Notes under the pieces: generated by a model | What the model was told of the DNA's origin: nothing | The model's input: only the letters and a program-made list of their open reading frames with translations | Databases searched by the model: none | Made by a program: the position numbers and the translations under genes | Assembly: GCA_037447655.1 (NCBI GenBank) | Contig: JBBHKE010002847.1 | Location: 15,001 to 27,574 of the forward strand | Reading direction: 5' to 3' | DNA: 12,574 nucleotides | DNA from: Zygnema cylindricum | Lineage: Eukaryota; Streptophyta; Zygnematophyceae; Zygnematales; Zygnemataceae | In this document: in pieces, positions 9,126 through 12,540 of the stretch | How positions within the stretch are numbered: position 1 is the first letter of the stretch | Layout of the letters: every line of letters starts with the position of its first letter

Positions 9126-12100
9126 CAAAAAAGAAAGACTTCAAAAAAAAAGGAAAAGAGATCTTCCCTTCTCACCTTTTGCGCCGTCCGGAAAACATTT
9201 TCGACACTCTCCTCCAACGGGCTGATAACGAAGCTTTTCTCTCTCGCTCCCTCTTGCTCCCTCTCCCCCACTGGACAAACTCCTTTCAAATTTAATCCCT
9301 CCTGAGTCAAAGTCCCTGTCTTATCGAAGGCCGTCAAGTTAACTCTCCCCCCCCCTAAAATGCGGGAGGGAGAGATACACCGAATCCCCTTCCTTTGGAG
9401 GCGAGTGAAGGAGAGGGAGAGAGAGATAGAGAGAGCGAGAGGGAGTTGGGGGGGGATGGTGATGGAGATAAGGTTCACGATTTCGATAACGATATCAGAC
9501 ACCGATTTCTGCACAGGAAATAGTGTGGATGAGAGAGGAAGGGAGGGAGGAGAAAGGAGAGAGAAATAAAAAATTGGGGGGGAAACGGGAGGAAGAGGGT
9601 CATTTATAGACGGATTTCTGCACAGGAATTAGCGTGGATGAGAGAGGGGAAGGAGAGAGAGGGAGGGAGGGAAAGTAGAGAGAGAGGGGGAGAATGAGAG
9701 AGAGTAAGAGAGAGAGAGAGAAAGAGAGATAAAGAGAGAGGGGAGGGAGAAGGTGGAAGGGAAGGGAGATAAGTACCGTATTCATTTGCCAGAAGATGAC
9801 GAGAGAACACGAAATCACCAAAAATACTGAAATTCCCACTCCTCCCTCCTCCCCCCCACCAAATAAAATGTAAATACTTTTTTATTTCGTAATAGAACTT
9901 TAAAAAATAAAAAAGGGTTAACTTTCACTTATTTCATTTGAAGTGAAATATATCTTCTACGAGGGAGAGGGAGAGGGAGAGAGGAGAGGGAGAGAGAAAA
10001 ACTTTCACTTATTCGTAGTTCTCACCTACGAGATTTGCCACAAAGTAGTATAACTTCCTTTCGAAGTCGAACTTTGACGGTTTCGGAAACAGTATCGCGC
10101 GAATCAGTTGGCCTTTTGCCGTCGCATATCCGGTCCCCATCACCATGGCCACCACGGGAAGGCCCTTTTCCTGCAAAGAAATAAAAATGTATAAACAACT
10201 TATTACAAGTTTATAAACAAACAAGTTTCTAAACGAAAAAGTTTATAAACAAACAAGTTCATAAACAAACAAGTCTATATACAAACAAATAAACTATACT
10301 TTGTGTAAATCAATGACAAAAGAGTACAACAATAAAAACAAGCAAAAACAATTGTAACCACTTACACATTTTTACATTTATTTATACCCCATTTATACCC
10401 CAACTCTCACCTTAACCAATCCCCCGTCCGGCAAAAAGTCCACTTGCCAGAGAGAGAGAAGCTTCTCTCCCTCCTGAGAAGGGAGATCCGGAACCGTGAG
10501 GGGGGGAGAGAGAGAGCGTTTTGTCTGTATTATGTGCGTTCCTGAAAAAAGACGAAACTTTCCATCCCTTTCCGATGTCGCTTGATAAAACTAGAAAAAG
10601 GATAAAAAATGAATAAATGGATAAATAAGTAAAATAGGTCATGAAATATGGGAAGAAGGAAATAAACATATTTAGATGAGTTTCAAATACATGGAGAGAG
10701 AGAGGGAGAGAGAGGGAGAGAGGGAGACAGGGAGAGAGAGGGAGAGAACGGAACAGAAAGCTGTTAAGTGTGATGAAATGAAAACACATCAACGGTGAAA
10801 AATTATATTAACGGAATGGAAATATGTTTAGTTTAACAGAACGGAATTTGAAACAGAAAAACGCTTTTTGAAACAGAATCCGTTAAATGAAACAGAGTTT
10901 TTTCCAGTGGACATCCATAAAGTGGAGGGAAGGGAGGGAAGGGAGGGAAGGGAGGGAAGGGAAGGCGAGGGAAGGGAAGGCGAGGGAAGGGAAGGGAAAT
11001 GAAAGGAACAGAAATAAAATGGAAGAGGATGGGAGACGTAATAGTGAGAGAGAGAGGGTGAGAGAGAGGGTGTGAGAGAGAGCATGCAGGTGAGAAAGAG
11101 GGAGAAATAGAGAGACAGAGAGAGAGAGAAAGAGAGACAGAGGGGGACACCGCAAAAGAGAGTGAGAGAGAGGGAGAGAGCGAGGGAGGGACAGCGAGCA
11201 AGAAACCTACACCGAGAAGAGACCGAGACAGAGAGGGAGAGAGAGGGAGAGAGAGAGAGACTGAGACCCAGACTGAGAAAGAGAGGGAGAGAGAGAGACT
11301 GAGAGCCAGACCAAGAGAGATAGAGAAATAGAGAGAGAAATAGAGAGAGAAAGAGAGACCGAGACTGAGACCGAGAGGGAGAGAGAGAGAGAGACCGAGA
11401 GAGAGGGAGAGAGAGAGAGAGACCGAGACCCAGGTAGAGAGAGAGAGAGAGAGAGACCCAGGCCCAGACCAAGAGAGGGAGAGAGAGGGAGACAGAGGGA
11501 CCGAGACCGAGAGAGAGAGAGGGAGAGAGAGAGAGAGAGAGTGCGTGTCTACCGGGCAGTGTTGCGTGAAATCCGGCGGCAAGGGCGACTTGAGCACCGG
11601 TGCGCTCTCCCCCGTGAGCATGGCCTCCCCGGCCACCGCCTGCCCCGCCAGTAGTGCCAGGTCACACGGCACCGCCATGCCGCGCTCCACCGCCACCTGG
11701 CGCCACACCATGCCACATCAGCATGCCGCATGACCCATCATGTCAGCATGTCACATCAACACACCATATCGGCGTGTCACATCATCATGCCACGTCAGCA
11801 TGTCATGTCAGGTTAGAAAGAATGCATCAGCAAACCGCATCGGCGTGCCACATCAGCATGTTGCATCAACACGTCATGTCAGCATGCCACGTCAATGTGA
11901 CACATTGGCAAACCACGTCAGCATGGCATGCCACCGTGCCACGTCAGCATATCAATCGATGACGCCAGCACAGCAGACATGCCATGTCAGCATGCACTGT
12001 CAGCAAGCCAGGTCAGCCTTCCATGTCAGCACACCACGTCACCATGCCAGCCAATGACCTAACATCTTATCACACGTGCCACATCAGCAAACCAGCCAAT

Positions 12101-12540
12101 CACACGTCAGCACGTAACAAATACCATGTTAGCATATCGCGCAAGAAAACCAGCTGATGATGTCAGCACACCCTTGATGCCACGTCAGCATACTAGACGA
12201 TGACATCAGCACACCACAGATGCCACCATATCATCATGCCACGTCAGCATGCCACCTGTCACACTTTCTTAACCAAAAACAAAAAAAAAAAAATCAAAAA
12301 TAAAACCGCATTTTTCTCTCTCTTTCCTCACCAAATCTCCCGGCAAAAGCTCCGACGATAACACCTCCTCCTCCATGAGGGAGAGACCTCTTCCTCTCTT
12401 CCCTATGGTATAGCGTGTGACACGTGTCACGCTCTTCGCCAATCGTTTTACTGCGTTGAGATTGGTCCAAATCTCGAAGGCGCTGTAGAAGACAGCTGTC
12501 ACCGTGAGGGAGATGATGATGTAGGCGTAGGTGGCGTAGT
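403..12540 (-). CDS. P5B-type P-type ATPase (ATP13A2/Ypk9-like), partial gene of about 16 exons
   Basis: Family members are membrane ATPases that form an aspartyl-phosphate intermediate; characterised P5B proteins such as ATP13A2 export polyamines from late endosomes and lysosomes. Here the protein is read from exon pieces joined in phase: M2, A domain with TGES, M3, M4 with PPQLP, P domain with DKTGTLT, N domain with ACHS, GDPLE and KGAPE, P domain with MVTGDN and TGDGAND, then M5. GIRCISPSRI before the phosphorylation site and the LFCGT segment of the A domain fit P5B better than P5A. Exon lengths total 2,809 nt with the exon 3 start chosen here. Both ends are missing: the N terminus and M1 upstream, M6-M10 downstream. 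Substrate and location are inferred from the family only. Splice sites are read by eye and have no transcript support. Confidence 0.93.
677..776 (-). CDS. Exon 15: end of P domain, linker to M5
   Basis: The acceptor CCATGTGCAG is followed by T and 33 codons. After the split serine the peptide is IACNLQEDDSMAAAPSIAAP then FSTYMTHIGAVPQ, matching the LSEAEASVAAPFTS-x-VP segment that follows the hinge in P5B proteins, though LQEDDSMAAAP has diverged from LSEAEASVAAP. The donor GTCGGT is weak. Phase 0 joins exon 16 as AVPQVLSEGRCALVNATT. Confidence 0.93.
790..1250. repeat. Intronic TTCCGTTAC-type degenerate repeat (inverted partner)
   Basis: The intron between exons 14 and 15 (777-1500) holds many GTTCCGTTAC/TTCCGTTCCGTT units with spacers such as AACACACGATAA. 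These are the reverse complement of the repeat at 1-402. The remaining part, 1251-1500, is AT-rich and has no recognised feature apart from the exon 14 donor at its edge. Confidence 0.8.
1501..1557 (-). CDS. Exon 14: hinge motif TGDGAND
   Basis: A 57-nt exon with the acceptor TTTTTTTCCAG and the best donor in the window, GTAAGT. With the flanking split codons it reads CMTGDGANDSSALKAADVGI. GDGAND holds the aspartates that bind Mg2+ in the P domain. P5B proteins usually have CGDGANDCGALKAADVGIS; here T replaces C and SS replaces CG, a pattern closer to other P-type ATPases. Phases match exons 13 and 15 on both sides. Confidence 0.95.
1594..1810 (-). repeat. Degenerate copies of the exon 13 3' end
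   Basis: The intron after exon 13 contains pieces similar to the exon's last 50 or so bases and donor. 1749-1800 matches 1888-1940 (CACATGC, GTATCCGAGGTCTTGAAAAC, ATCGAATCAAATCC), 1594-1650 matches the same region less well, and 1672-1692 holds the ATCGAATCAAATCC part again. The spacer between them is also repeated (CAATGAGTTTT, GGTTTTAACG). The array looks like stepwise tandem duplication with a step of about 105-140 bases. Confidence 0.85.
1892..2115 (-). CDS. Exon 13: P domain, VFARMSPSNKADL
   Basis: The acceptor CCTCCCTCCAG is followed by 74 codons and two bases. The start EVSLAVTGRAFSSLL corresponds to the ALSGxxF strand of P5B enzymes, and AGVFARMSPSNKADLVRCF to the VFARMxPxQKxxLV segment whose lysine sits in the phosphorylation pocket. 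The end DLGYTVCM leads into the hinge. About 15 extra residues (GSESPSSLPTPLEMVA) lie between the two motifs. The donor is GTGAGA, phase 2, with the methionine split AT/G. Degenerate copies of the 3' end lie in the downstream intron. Confidence 0.94.
2118..2609. other. Intron 12: GGGAGA tract and AT/CCAAAA-rich sequence
   Basis: Next to the exon 13 acceptor, 2118-2212 is GGGAGA-rich on the plus strand (a CT tract in the transcript). 2213-2440 is AT-rich with nothing recognisable. 2440-2570 is a degenerate CCAAAAAC repeat, G and T rich in the transcript. A short GA tract at 2588-2602 sits at the exon 12 donor. No coding region is supported. Confidence 0.7.
2610..2826 (-). CDS. Exon 12: P domain linker after AVAR
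   Basis: The acceptor TTTTTTAATGTAG is followed by A and 72 codons. KCGPFFVRPEKSTFLVDIAR follows AVAR, as ARxCGxI and a hydrophobic strand do in the family. The rest, including DLGNQREFNLDNILTEVPSD, is the variable part before the next P-domain strand and has no recognisable motif. I chose the donor GTTGGT (end 2610, phase 0) because exon 13 starts in phase 0; a second GT four bases on would give phase 1. The 5' end has three decayed copies upstream at 2891-2988, 3081-3166 and 3283-3743. Confidence 0.88.
2891..2988 (-). repeat. Copy 2 of the exon 12 5' end, acceptor intact
   Basis: Closely similar to 2757-2841. The acceptor TGTAG followed by AAAATGTGG is present 135 bases upstream in the transcript, and the frame reads KCGPFFVCPEKLTYLVDIGR before a stop shortly after (GKNFNF-type residues then TAA near 2880). 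It differs from the working exon by several substitutions. Confidence 0.9.
3081..3166 (-). repeat. Copy 3 of the exon 12 5' end, decayed
   Basis: It keeps the order of the exon segment (TTTCCTTTCCGACC, TGTCCAT, CAACGAACAAAGAAAGG, ACCACATTTTT) but has indels and an altered acceptor (ATACAAAAATG instead of GTAGAAAATG), so it could not be spliced at the same site. Confidence 0.8.
3283..3743 (-). repeat. Copy 4 of the exon 12 5' end, split by (GGGA)n
   Basis: 3283-3330 (TTTTTCGACCAATGTCCACA, AGTCAATCTTTCCAG) and 3701-3743 (ACCAAAAAAAAACCACATTT) match the two halves of the exon 12 5' segment. Between them, 3331-3702, lies the largest simple repeat of the window. The acceptor dinucleotide is lost. 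Confidence 0.8.
3331..3702. repeat. (GGGA)n microsatellite, about 370 bp
   Basis: A near-perfect GAGG tetranucleotide array from about 3420 to 3650, with GGGAGA-type flanks on both sides. It is open in all frames and so gives long spurious Gly-Arg-Glu or Leu-Pro-Pro-Ser reading frames on both strands. It sits within a decayed exon 12 copy in an intron. Confidence 0.97.
3793..4140. repeat. Intronic minisatellite, unit about 44 bp, about 7 copies
   Basis: Units contain ACGACCAATGAGAGAG, then CACACAAAAAGACAAAATGA, repeated at roughly 3815, 3882, 3924, 3968, 4014, 4056 and 4097 with substitutions and length changes. It fills the part of the intron nearest the exon 11 donor. No link to exon sequence is apparent, unlike the duplications nearby. 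Confidence 0.85.
4186..4361 (-). CDS. Exon 11: P domain, MVTGDN motif
   Basis: The acceptor TTGTCGCAG is followed by 58 codons and two bases. HEMESGLTMTGLVVLENKLK and RAGIRSVMVTGDNPLTAVAV are close to the family's VESxLxFxGLxxLEN-LK and IRTVMITGDNLLTAxSVAR. The TGDN loop contacts the phosphorylation site and nucleotide. The donor is GTGGTC, phase 2, and the split AG/A codon restores the arginine of AVAR at exon 12. The downstream intron opens into a roughly 44-bp minisatellite. Confidence 0.94.
4380..4770. repeat. A-rich (AAAACA-type) tracts flanking a copy of the exon 10 3' end
   Basis: Two AAAAC/AAAAACG-rich tracts (about 4380-4583 and 4640-4770) lie in the intron between exons 10 and 11. 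Each is followed by the exon 10 3' segment: the decayed copy at 4584-4638 and the working one from about 4759. The pattern suggests that the unit duplicated was tract plus exon end, with a step of 175 bases. Confidence 0.8.
4584..4638 (-). repeat. Copy of the exon 10 3' end
   Basis: AAAACCCCTCTAACCGTCGC and GTCGCAC (4612-4638) match 4787-4813 inside exon 10 with one substitution. The segment before it (ACAACCTCGTCAACAG) matches the exon end and donor region (ACAACCTCTTCTGCGG) with several changes. Confidence 0.88.
4776..4905 (-). CDS. Exon 10: KGAPE to hinge, GDRVLACA
   Basis: The acceptor GTTGCAG is followed by T and 43 codons. The peptide VKERCDVTSVPSNFESQLEH and then NGDRVLACATRQLEGFSAEE matches the family's C-x-VPxDFxxxLxxxxxxGxRVIAxAxKxL region. 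The donor is GTTGTT, phase 0, weak but joining exon 11 as FSAEEILSMSRHEMESGLTM, which is what P5B proteins show here. Both ends of this exon are copied into the neighbouring introns: two degenerate copies of its 5' end upstream (4978-5019 and 5248-5288) and one of its 3' end downstream (4584-4638). This copy is taken as the working exon because only it continues into NFESQLEHF. Confidence 0.92.
4978..5019 (-). repeat. Copy 2 of the exon 10 5' end, acceptor intact
   Basis: Matches 4871-4912. The acceptor GTTGCAG is kept and the frame reads VKEQCDVTSVPS, one residue different from the working exon's VKERCDVTSVPS. Beyond the copy the frame runs into CT-repeat residues and ends in a stop near 4888, so splicing here would shift and truncate the protein. 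Confidence 0.9.
5040..5265. repeat. GGAGAGG-rich purine tract
   Basis: A degenerate GGGAGGAGAGG/GGTGGGAGGAGA repeat between copies 2 and 3 of the exon 10 5' end. It is intronic and pyrimidine-rich in the transcript. Confidence 0.85.
5248..5288 (-). repeat. Copy 3 of the exon 10 5' end, acceptor lost
   Basis: Reads VKEKCVVTSVP in the same relative frame, but the acceptor CAG has become CGG (GTTGCGGTGTGAAGG). It lies 270 bases upstream in the transcript from copy 2. Confidence 0.87.
5317..5428. repeat. (GA)n microsatellite
   Basis: Uninterrupted GA from about 5319 to 5390, then degenerate GA. It is in the intron just after the exon 9 donor in the transcript, where it is CU. Confidence 0.95.
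5457..5757 (-). CDS. Exon 9: N domain core, FDFDSDLRLMS to KGAPE
   Basis: The acceptor CGGACAG is followed by GC TGG, completing the TGW motif split after exon 8 and giving SKTGWNFLSRPDES. The 3' half, FRRFDFDSDLRLMSTVV and LLTKGAPE, matches the family's F-F-S-LxRMSVV and KGxPE motifs of the ATP-binding pocket. Between them about 60 residues rich in Ser, Leu and Pro are coded by a CT-rich stretch (roughly 5600-5730). It stays open in frame and is taken as coding, but it could hide a short intron. The donor is GTACGG, phase 2, and joins exon 10 to read KGAPESVKERCDVTSVPSNF. Confidence 0.86.
5785..6085. repeat. GGGAAGA purine tract in intron 8
   Basis: A heptamer-like GGGAAGA repeat, purest at 5821-5912, degenerate to 6085. 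In the transcript it forms the pyrimidine side (UCUUCCC) upstream of the exon 9 acceptor. Confidence 0.93.
6136..6240. repeat. CCCTTCC pyrimidine tract at the exon 8 donor
   Basis: One of the few tracts with the opposite bias: CCCCTTCC-rich on the plus strand, so GGGAAGGGG in the transcript, starting directly at the exon 8 donor GTGGGG. It is complementary in composition to the tract at 5785-6085 in the same intron. Confidence 0.9.
6241..6580 (-). CDS. Exon 8: N domain with ACHS and GDPLE motifs
   Basis: The acceptor AATGCCAG is followed by 113 codons and one base. It starts LALFHSLAACHSISVL and ends VLIGDPLEVEIFSKTG, corresponding to the ATCHSL and GDPLE-F-TGW motifs of the P5B nucleotide-binding domain. 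The donor is GTGGGG, phase 1, and exon 9 completes the TGW motif. Between the two motifs lies a long stretch with a basic patch (KWRRLFRPFVVLF) and then Glu/Arg/Gly-rich residues such as GEGDGEGEREREG, coded by a GA-rich stretch of the sense strand (6384-6418). An intron hidden inside this section cannot be excluded, but the frame stays open throughout with no stop. Confidence 0.87.
6693..6945. repeat. (GA)n microsatellite with degenerate tail
   Basis: Pure GA at about 6695-6787, then degenerate GA with AAGAGC interruptions. It lies about 110 bases upstream in the transcript from the exon 8 acceptor, so it is a CU tract on the acceptor side of that intron. Confidence 0.95.
7233..8640. repeat. 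Diverged tandem duplication of about 0.7 kb
   Basis: Copy 1 (about 7233-7980) and copy 2 (about 7981-8640) share ordered blocks: TCCATTAAGGTCTT at 7233 and 7981, GTCAATGGATGGCAAAAGG-like at 7577 and 8262, AACATGTTTTA at 7878 and 8538, and GTAAACAACCTCACTTTT at 7939 and 8601, ending CACCCTTA/AACCCTTA. The offset falls from 748 to about 660, so copy 1 has extra sequence. Neither copy has a credible reading frame. No terminal inverted repeats or known element were recognised. It lies in the intron between exons 7 and 8. Confidence 0.85.
8834..8985. repeat. Tandem duplication of about 84 bp
   Basis: 8834-8900 and 8919-8983 share TTCGGTTTT, GAATGTGAGTTTAAT, TTCCGAAATGTCA and CCAATGTCA in order. 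They are intronic, with no recognised function. The short CAATGTCA/CAATGTGA words give a weaker inner repeat. Confidence 0.8.
9061..9121. repeat. (GA)n microsatellite
   Basis: About 30 uninterrupted GA units, about 55 bases downstream in the transcript from the exon 7 donor, where they read CU. Confidence 0.97.
9176..9508 (-). CDS. Exon 7: M4 and phosphorylation site DKTGT
   Basis: 111 codons. It opens KSVSDIVIEIVNLISITI, continues IPPQLPLALSISLSLS (M4) and GIRCISPSRI, then FDKTGTLTQEGL. The aspartate in DKTGT is the residue phosphorylated during transport. The M4 signature is PPALP in most P5B and PPELP in P5A enzymes; PPQLP here is a variant of this substrate-pathway motif. CISPSRI before the site is P5B-like. 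The exon ends ENVFRTAQK with a GTGAGA donor, phase 0, and joins exon 8 directly at LALFHSLAACHS. The acceptor CTGTGCAG has a second degenerate copy 109 bases upstream in the transcript (9609-9662). A (GA)n tract follows in the next intron. Confidence 0.95.
9609..9662 (-). repeat. Copy of the exon 7 acceptor region
   Basis: Matches 9498-9552: the acceptor CCTGTGCAG and AAATC are kept and the flank GTGGATGAGAGAGG is shared. From the copied acceptor the frame reads KSVYK then a stop, against KSVSD in exon 7. The step is 109 bases. Confidence 0.9.
9650..9770. repeat. Degenerate GA/GGGA tract
   Basis: GAGAGGGAGGGAGGGAAAG followed by GAGAGAGTAAGAGAGA, in the intron between exons 6 and 7, next to the exon 7 acceptor copy. 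CU-rich in the transcript. Confidence 0.85.
9777..9826 (-). CDS. Exon 6: 50-nt exon carrying M3
   Basis: The acceptor GGAATTTCAG is followed by TA and 16 codons, and the donor is GTACTT (phase 0). After G from exon 5 the peptide is VFLVISCSLVIFWQMNT, hydrophobic with an aromatic end, as expected for M3, which must sit between exon 5 and exon 7. Phases match on both sides. Without this exon the protein would have almost no M3 and the cytoplasmic domains would lie on the wrong sides of the membrane. The donor is not a strong consensus, so the exact end is less certain than the exon itself. Confidence 0.8.
10026..10170 (-). CDS. Exon 5: end of A domain and start of M3
   Basis: The acceptor TTTCTTTGCAG leads into 48 codons plus one base. 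EKGLPVVAMVMGTGYATAKG and LIRAILFPKP match the P5B segment in which a TGF/TGYxTxKGxLxRxIxxPKP motif links the A domain to M3. The end, KLYYFVANLV, begins the hydrophobic M3. I chose the donor GTGAGA (exon end 10026, phase 1) over GTAGGT (exon end 10030, phase 0) because only the first joins in frame to exon 6. Joining the phase-0 donor directly to exon 7 also keeps the frame but would delete most of M3. Confidence 0.9.
10195..10290. repeat. Short tandem repeat TTTATAAACAAACAAG
   Basis: Five to six degenerate units of about 13-16 bases in the intron between exons 4 and 5. The remaining intron is AT-rich, with nothing recognised apart from the two splice sites. Confidence 0.8.
10411..10541 (-). 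CDS. Exon 4: A domain after LFCGT, with an insertion
   Basis: The acceptor TTTTTTCAG is followed by GA and 43 codons, and the donor is GTGAGA (phase 0). The peptide starts THIIQTKRSLSP and ends LPDGGLVK. The first residues continue the GTxxxQT motif of P5B A domains. The next 30 or so residues, including VPDLPSQEGEKLLSLWQ, are longer than the short link that family members usually have before the TGYATAKGQ motif, so this looks like a lineage insertion. Part of it is coded by a GA/CT-rich stretch (10499-10516). Both splice sites have good consensus, so the exon itself is well supported. Confidence 0.88.
10690..11150. repeat. Intron 3: GA and GGGAA tracts with AC-GGAAC words
   Basis: 10690-10750 and 11041-11150 are degenerate GA tracts, and 10921-11000 is GGGAAGGGA. 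Between them, 10740-10905 carries GAACGGAACAGAAA, ACGGAATGGAAA and CAGAACGGAATTTG words resembling the repeat at 1-402. 10542-10690 is AT-rich with nothing recognised. Confidence 0.75.
11151..11298 (-). CDS. Exon 3 (5' boundary uncertain): LTLFCG segment
   Basis: The firm part is the 3' end. CTC TTT TGC G followed by a GT donor gives LTLFCG in phase 1, and exon 4 starts GA ACG, so the join reads LTLFCGTHIIQTKR, a close match to the LFCGT segment of P5B A domains. The start is unclear because the upstream sequence is a degenerate CT repeat that stays open in this frame back to about 11472. I chose the CAG acceptor at 11301-11299 because it gives the phase 0 needed after exon 2; a CAG at 11367-11365 also fits. 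The TAG just before 11206 has the wrong phase. With this start the exon adds about 43 Ser/Leu-rich residues not expected in the family. These may be a real repeat-coded insertion or a wrongly placed start. Confidence 0.5.
11160..11541. repeat. Degenerate GA repeat overlapping exon 3
   Basis: GAGAGA with frequent CCGAGAC, CAGAC and GGGAGA variants, between exon 2's donor and LTLFCG. It is open in frame over hundreds of bases on the minus strand and gives Ser/Leu-rich peptide. This is why the exon 3 start cannot be fixed. Confidence 0.9.
11553..11696 (-). CDS. Exon 2: A domain with TGES loop
   Basis: 48 codons starting VAVERGMAVPCDLALLAG and including AMLTGESAPVLKSPLP. TGES is the actuator-domain loop that drives dephosphorylation in P-type ATPases, and VPCD followed by LLAG is typical of P5 enzymes. 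The acceptor is CAG at 11699-11697, with no clear pyrimidine tract because the upstream intron is a CACGTCAGC-type repeat. The donor is read as GTAGAC after HCP, phase 0. Read-through past it gives VDTHS and then a long Ser/Leu tract coded by the CT repeat. The codons after HCP resemble the family's spacing to the LFCGT motif, so the true donor could lie slightly further into the repeat. The exon is GC-rich compared with its neighbours. Confidence 0.92.
11705..12255. repeat. CCACGTCAGCATG-type degenerate repeat, about 550 bp
   Basis: Tens of short units (CCACGTCAGCA, CCACATCAGCATG, TGTCAGCATG, CCAGCCAATGAC) with spacings of roughly 10-25 bases fill the intron between exons 1 and 2. The composition is unlike any other tract here. 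The repeated CACGTCA/TGACGTG core equals a bZIP-type binding word, but that may be chance in a simple repeat. The remaining 70 bases to exon 1 are A-rich with nothing recognised. Confidence 0.88.
12332..12540 (-). CDS. Exon 1 in window: M2 and start of A domain
   Basis: A pyrimidine-rich stretch ending CCTCCAG (12541-12574) is followed by 2 nt and 69 codons. The peptide starts YATYAYIIISLTVTAVFYSA, a hydrophobic segment in the position of P5B M2, then a basic helix with NAVKRLAKSV. It ends SSELLPGDL, the conserved A-domain stretch that in P5B proteins leads to the TGES loop. The donor is GTGAGG, phase 0, and the join to exon 2 rebuilds PGDLVAVERGMAVPCD, matching the family closely. The acceptor is phase 2, so at least one more exon lies beyond the window's right edge. 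A 14-base perfect palindrome falls inside this exon at 12417-12430. Confidence 0.93.

Noticed and set aside
10026-10030. Alternative exon 5 donor GTAGGT (exon end 10030)
   Set aside because: It would skip M3 when joined to exon 7; the GTGAGA donor joins exon 6 in phase. Kept only as a possible alternative event.
10828-11711. One long frame from TGES through the CT repeat to 10833
   Set aside because: After exon 2 it passes LTLFCG in the wrong frame and contains only repeat-coded residues; the exon 3 to exon 4 join is far more family-like.
11654-12057. His/Ser/Ala-rich plus-strand frames of about 100 codons
   Set aside because: Translations of the CACGTCAGC repeat; they start inside exon 2 on the opposite strand.
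11705-12255. CRISPR-like array
   Set aside because: Units are short and degenerate, spacings irregular and spacers not unique; the setting is a eukaryotic intron.
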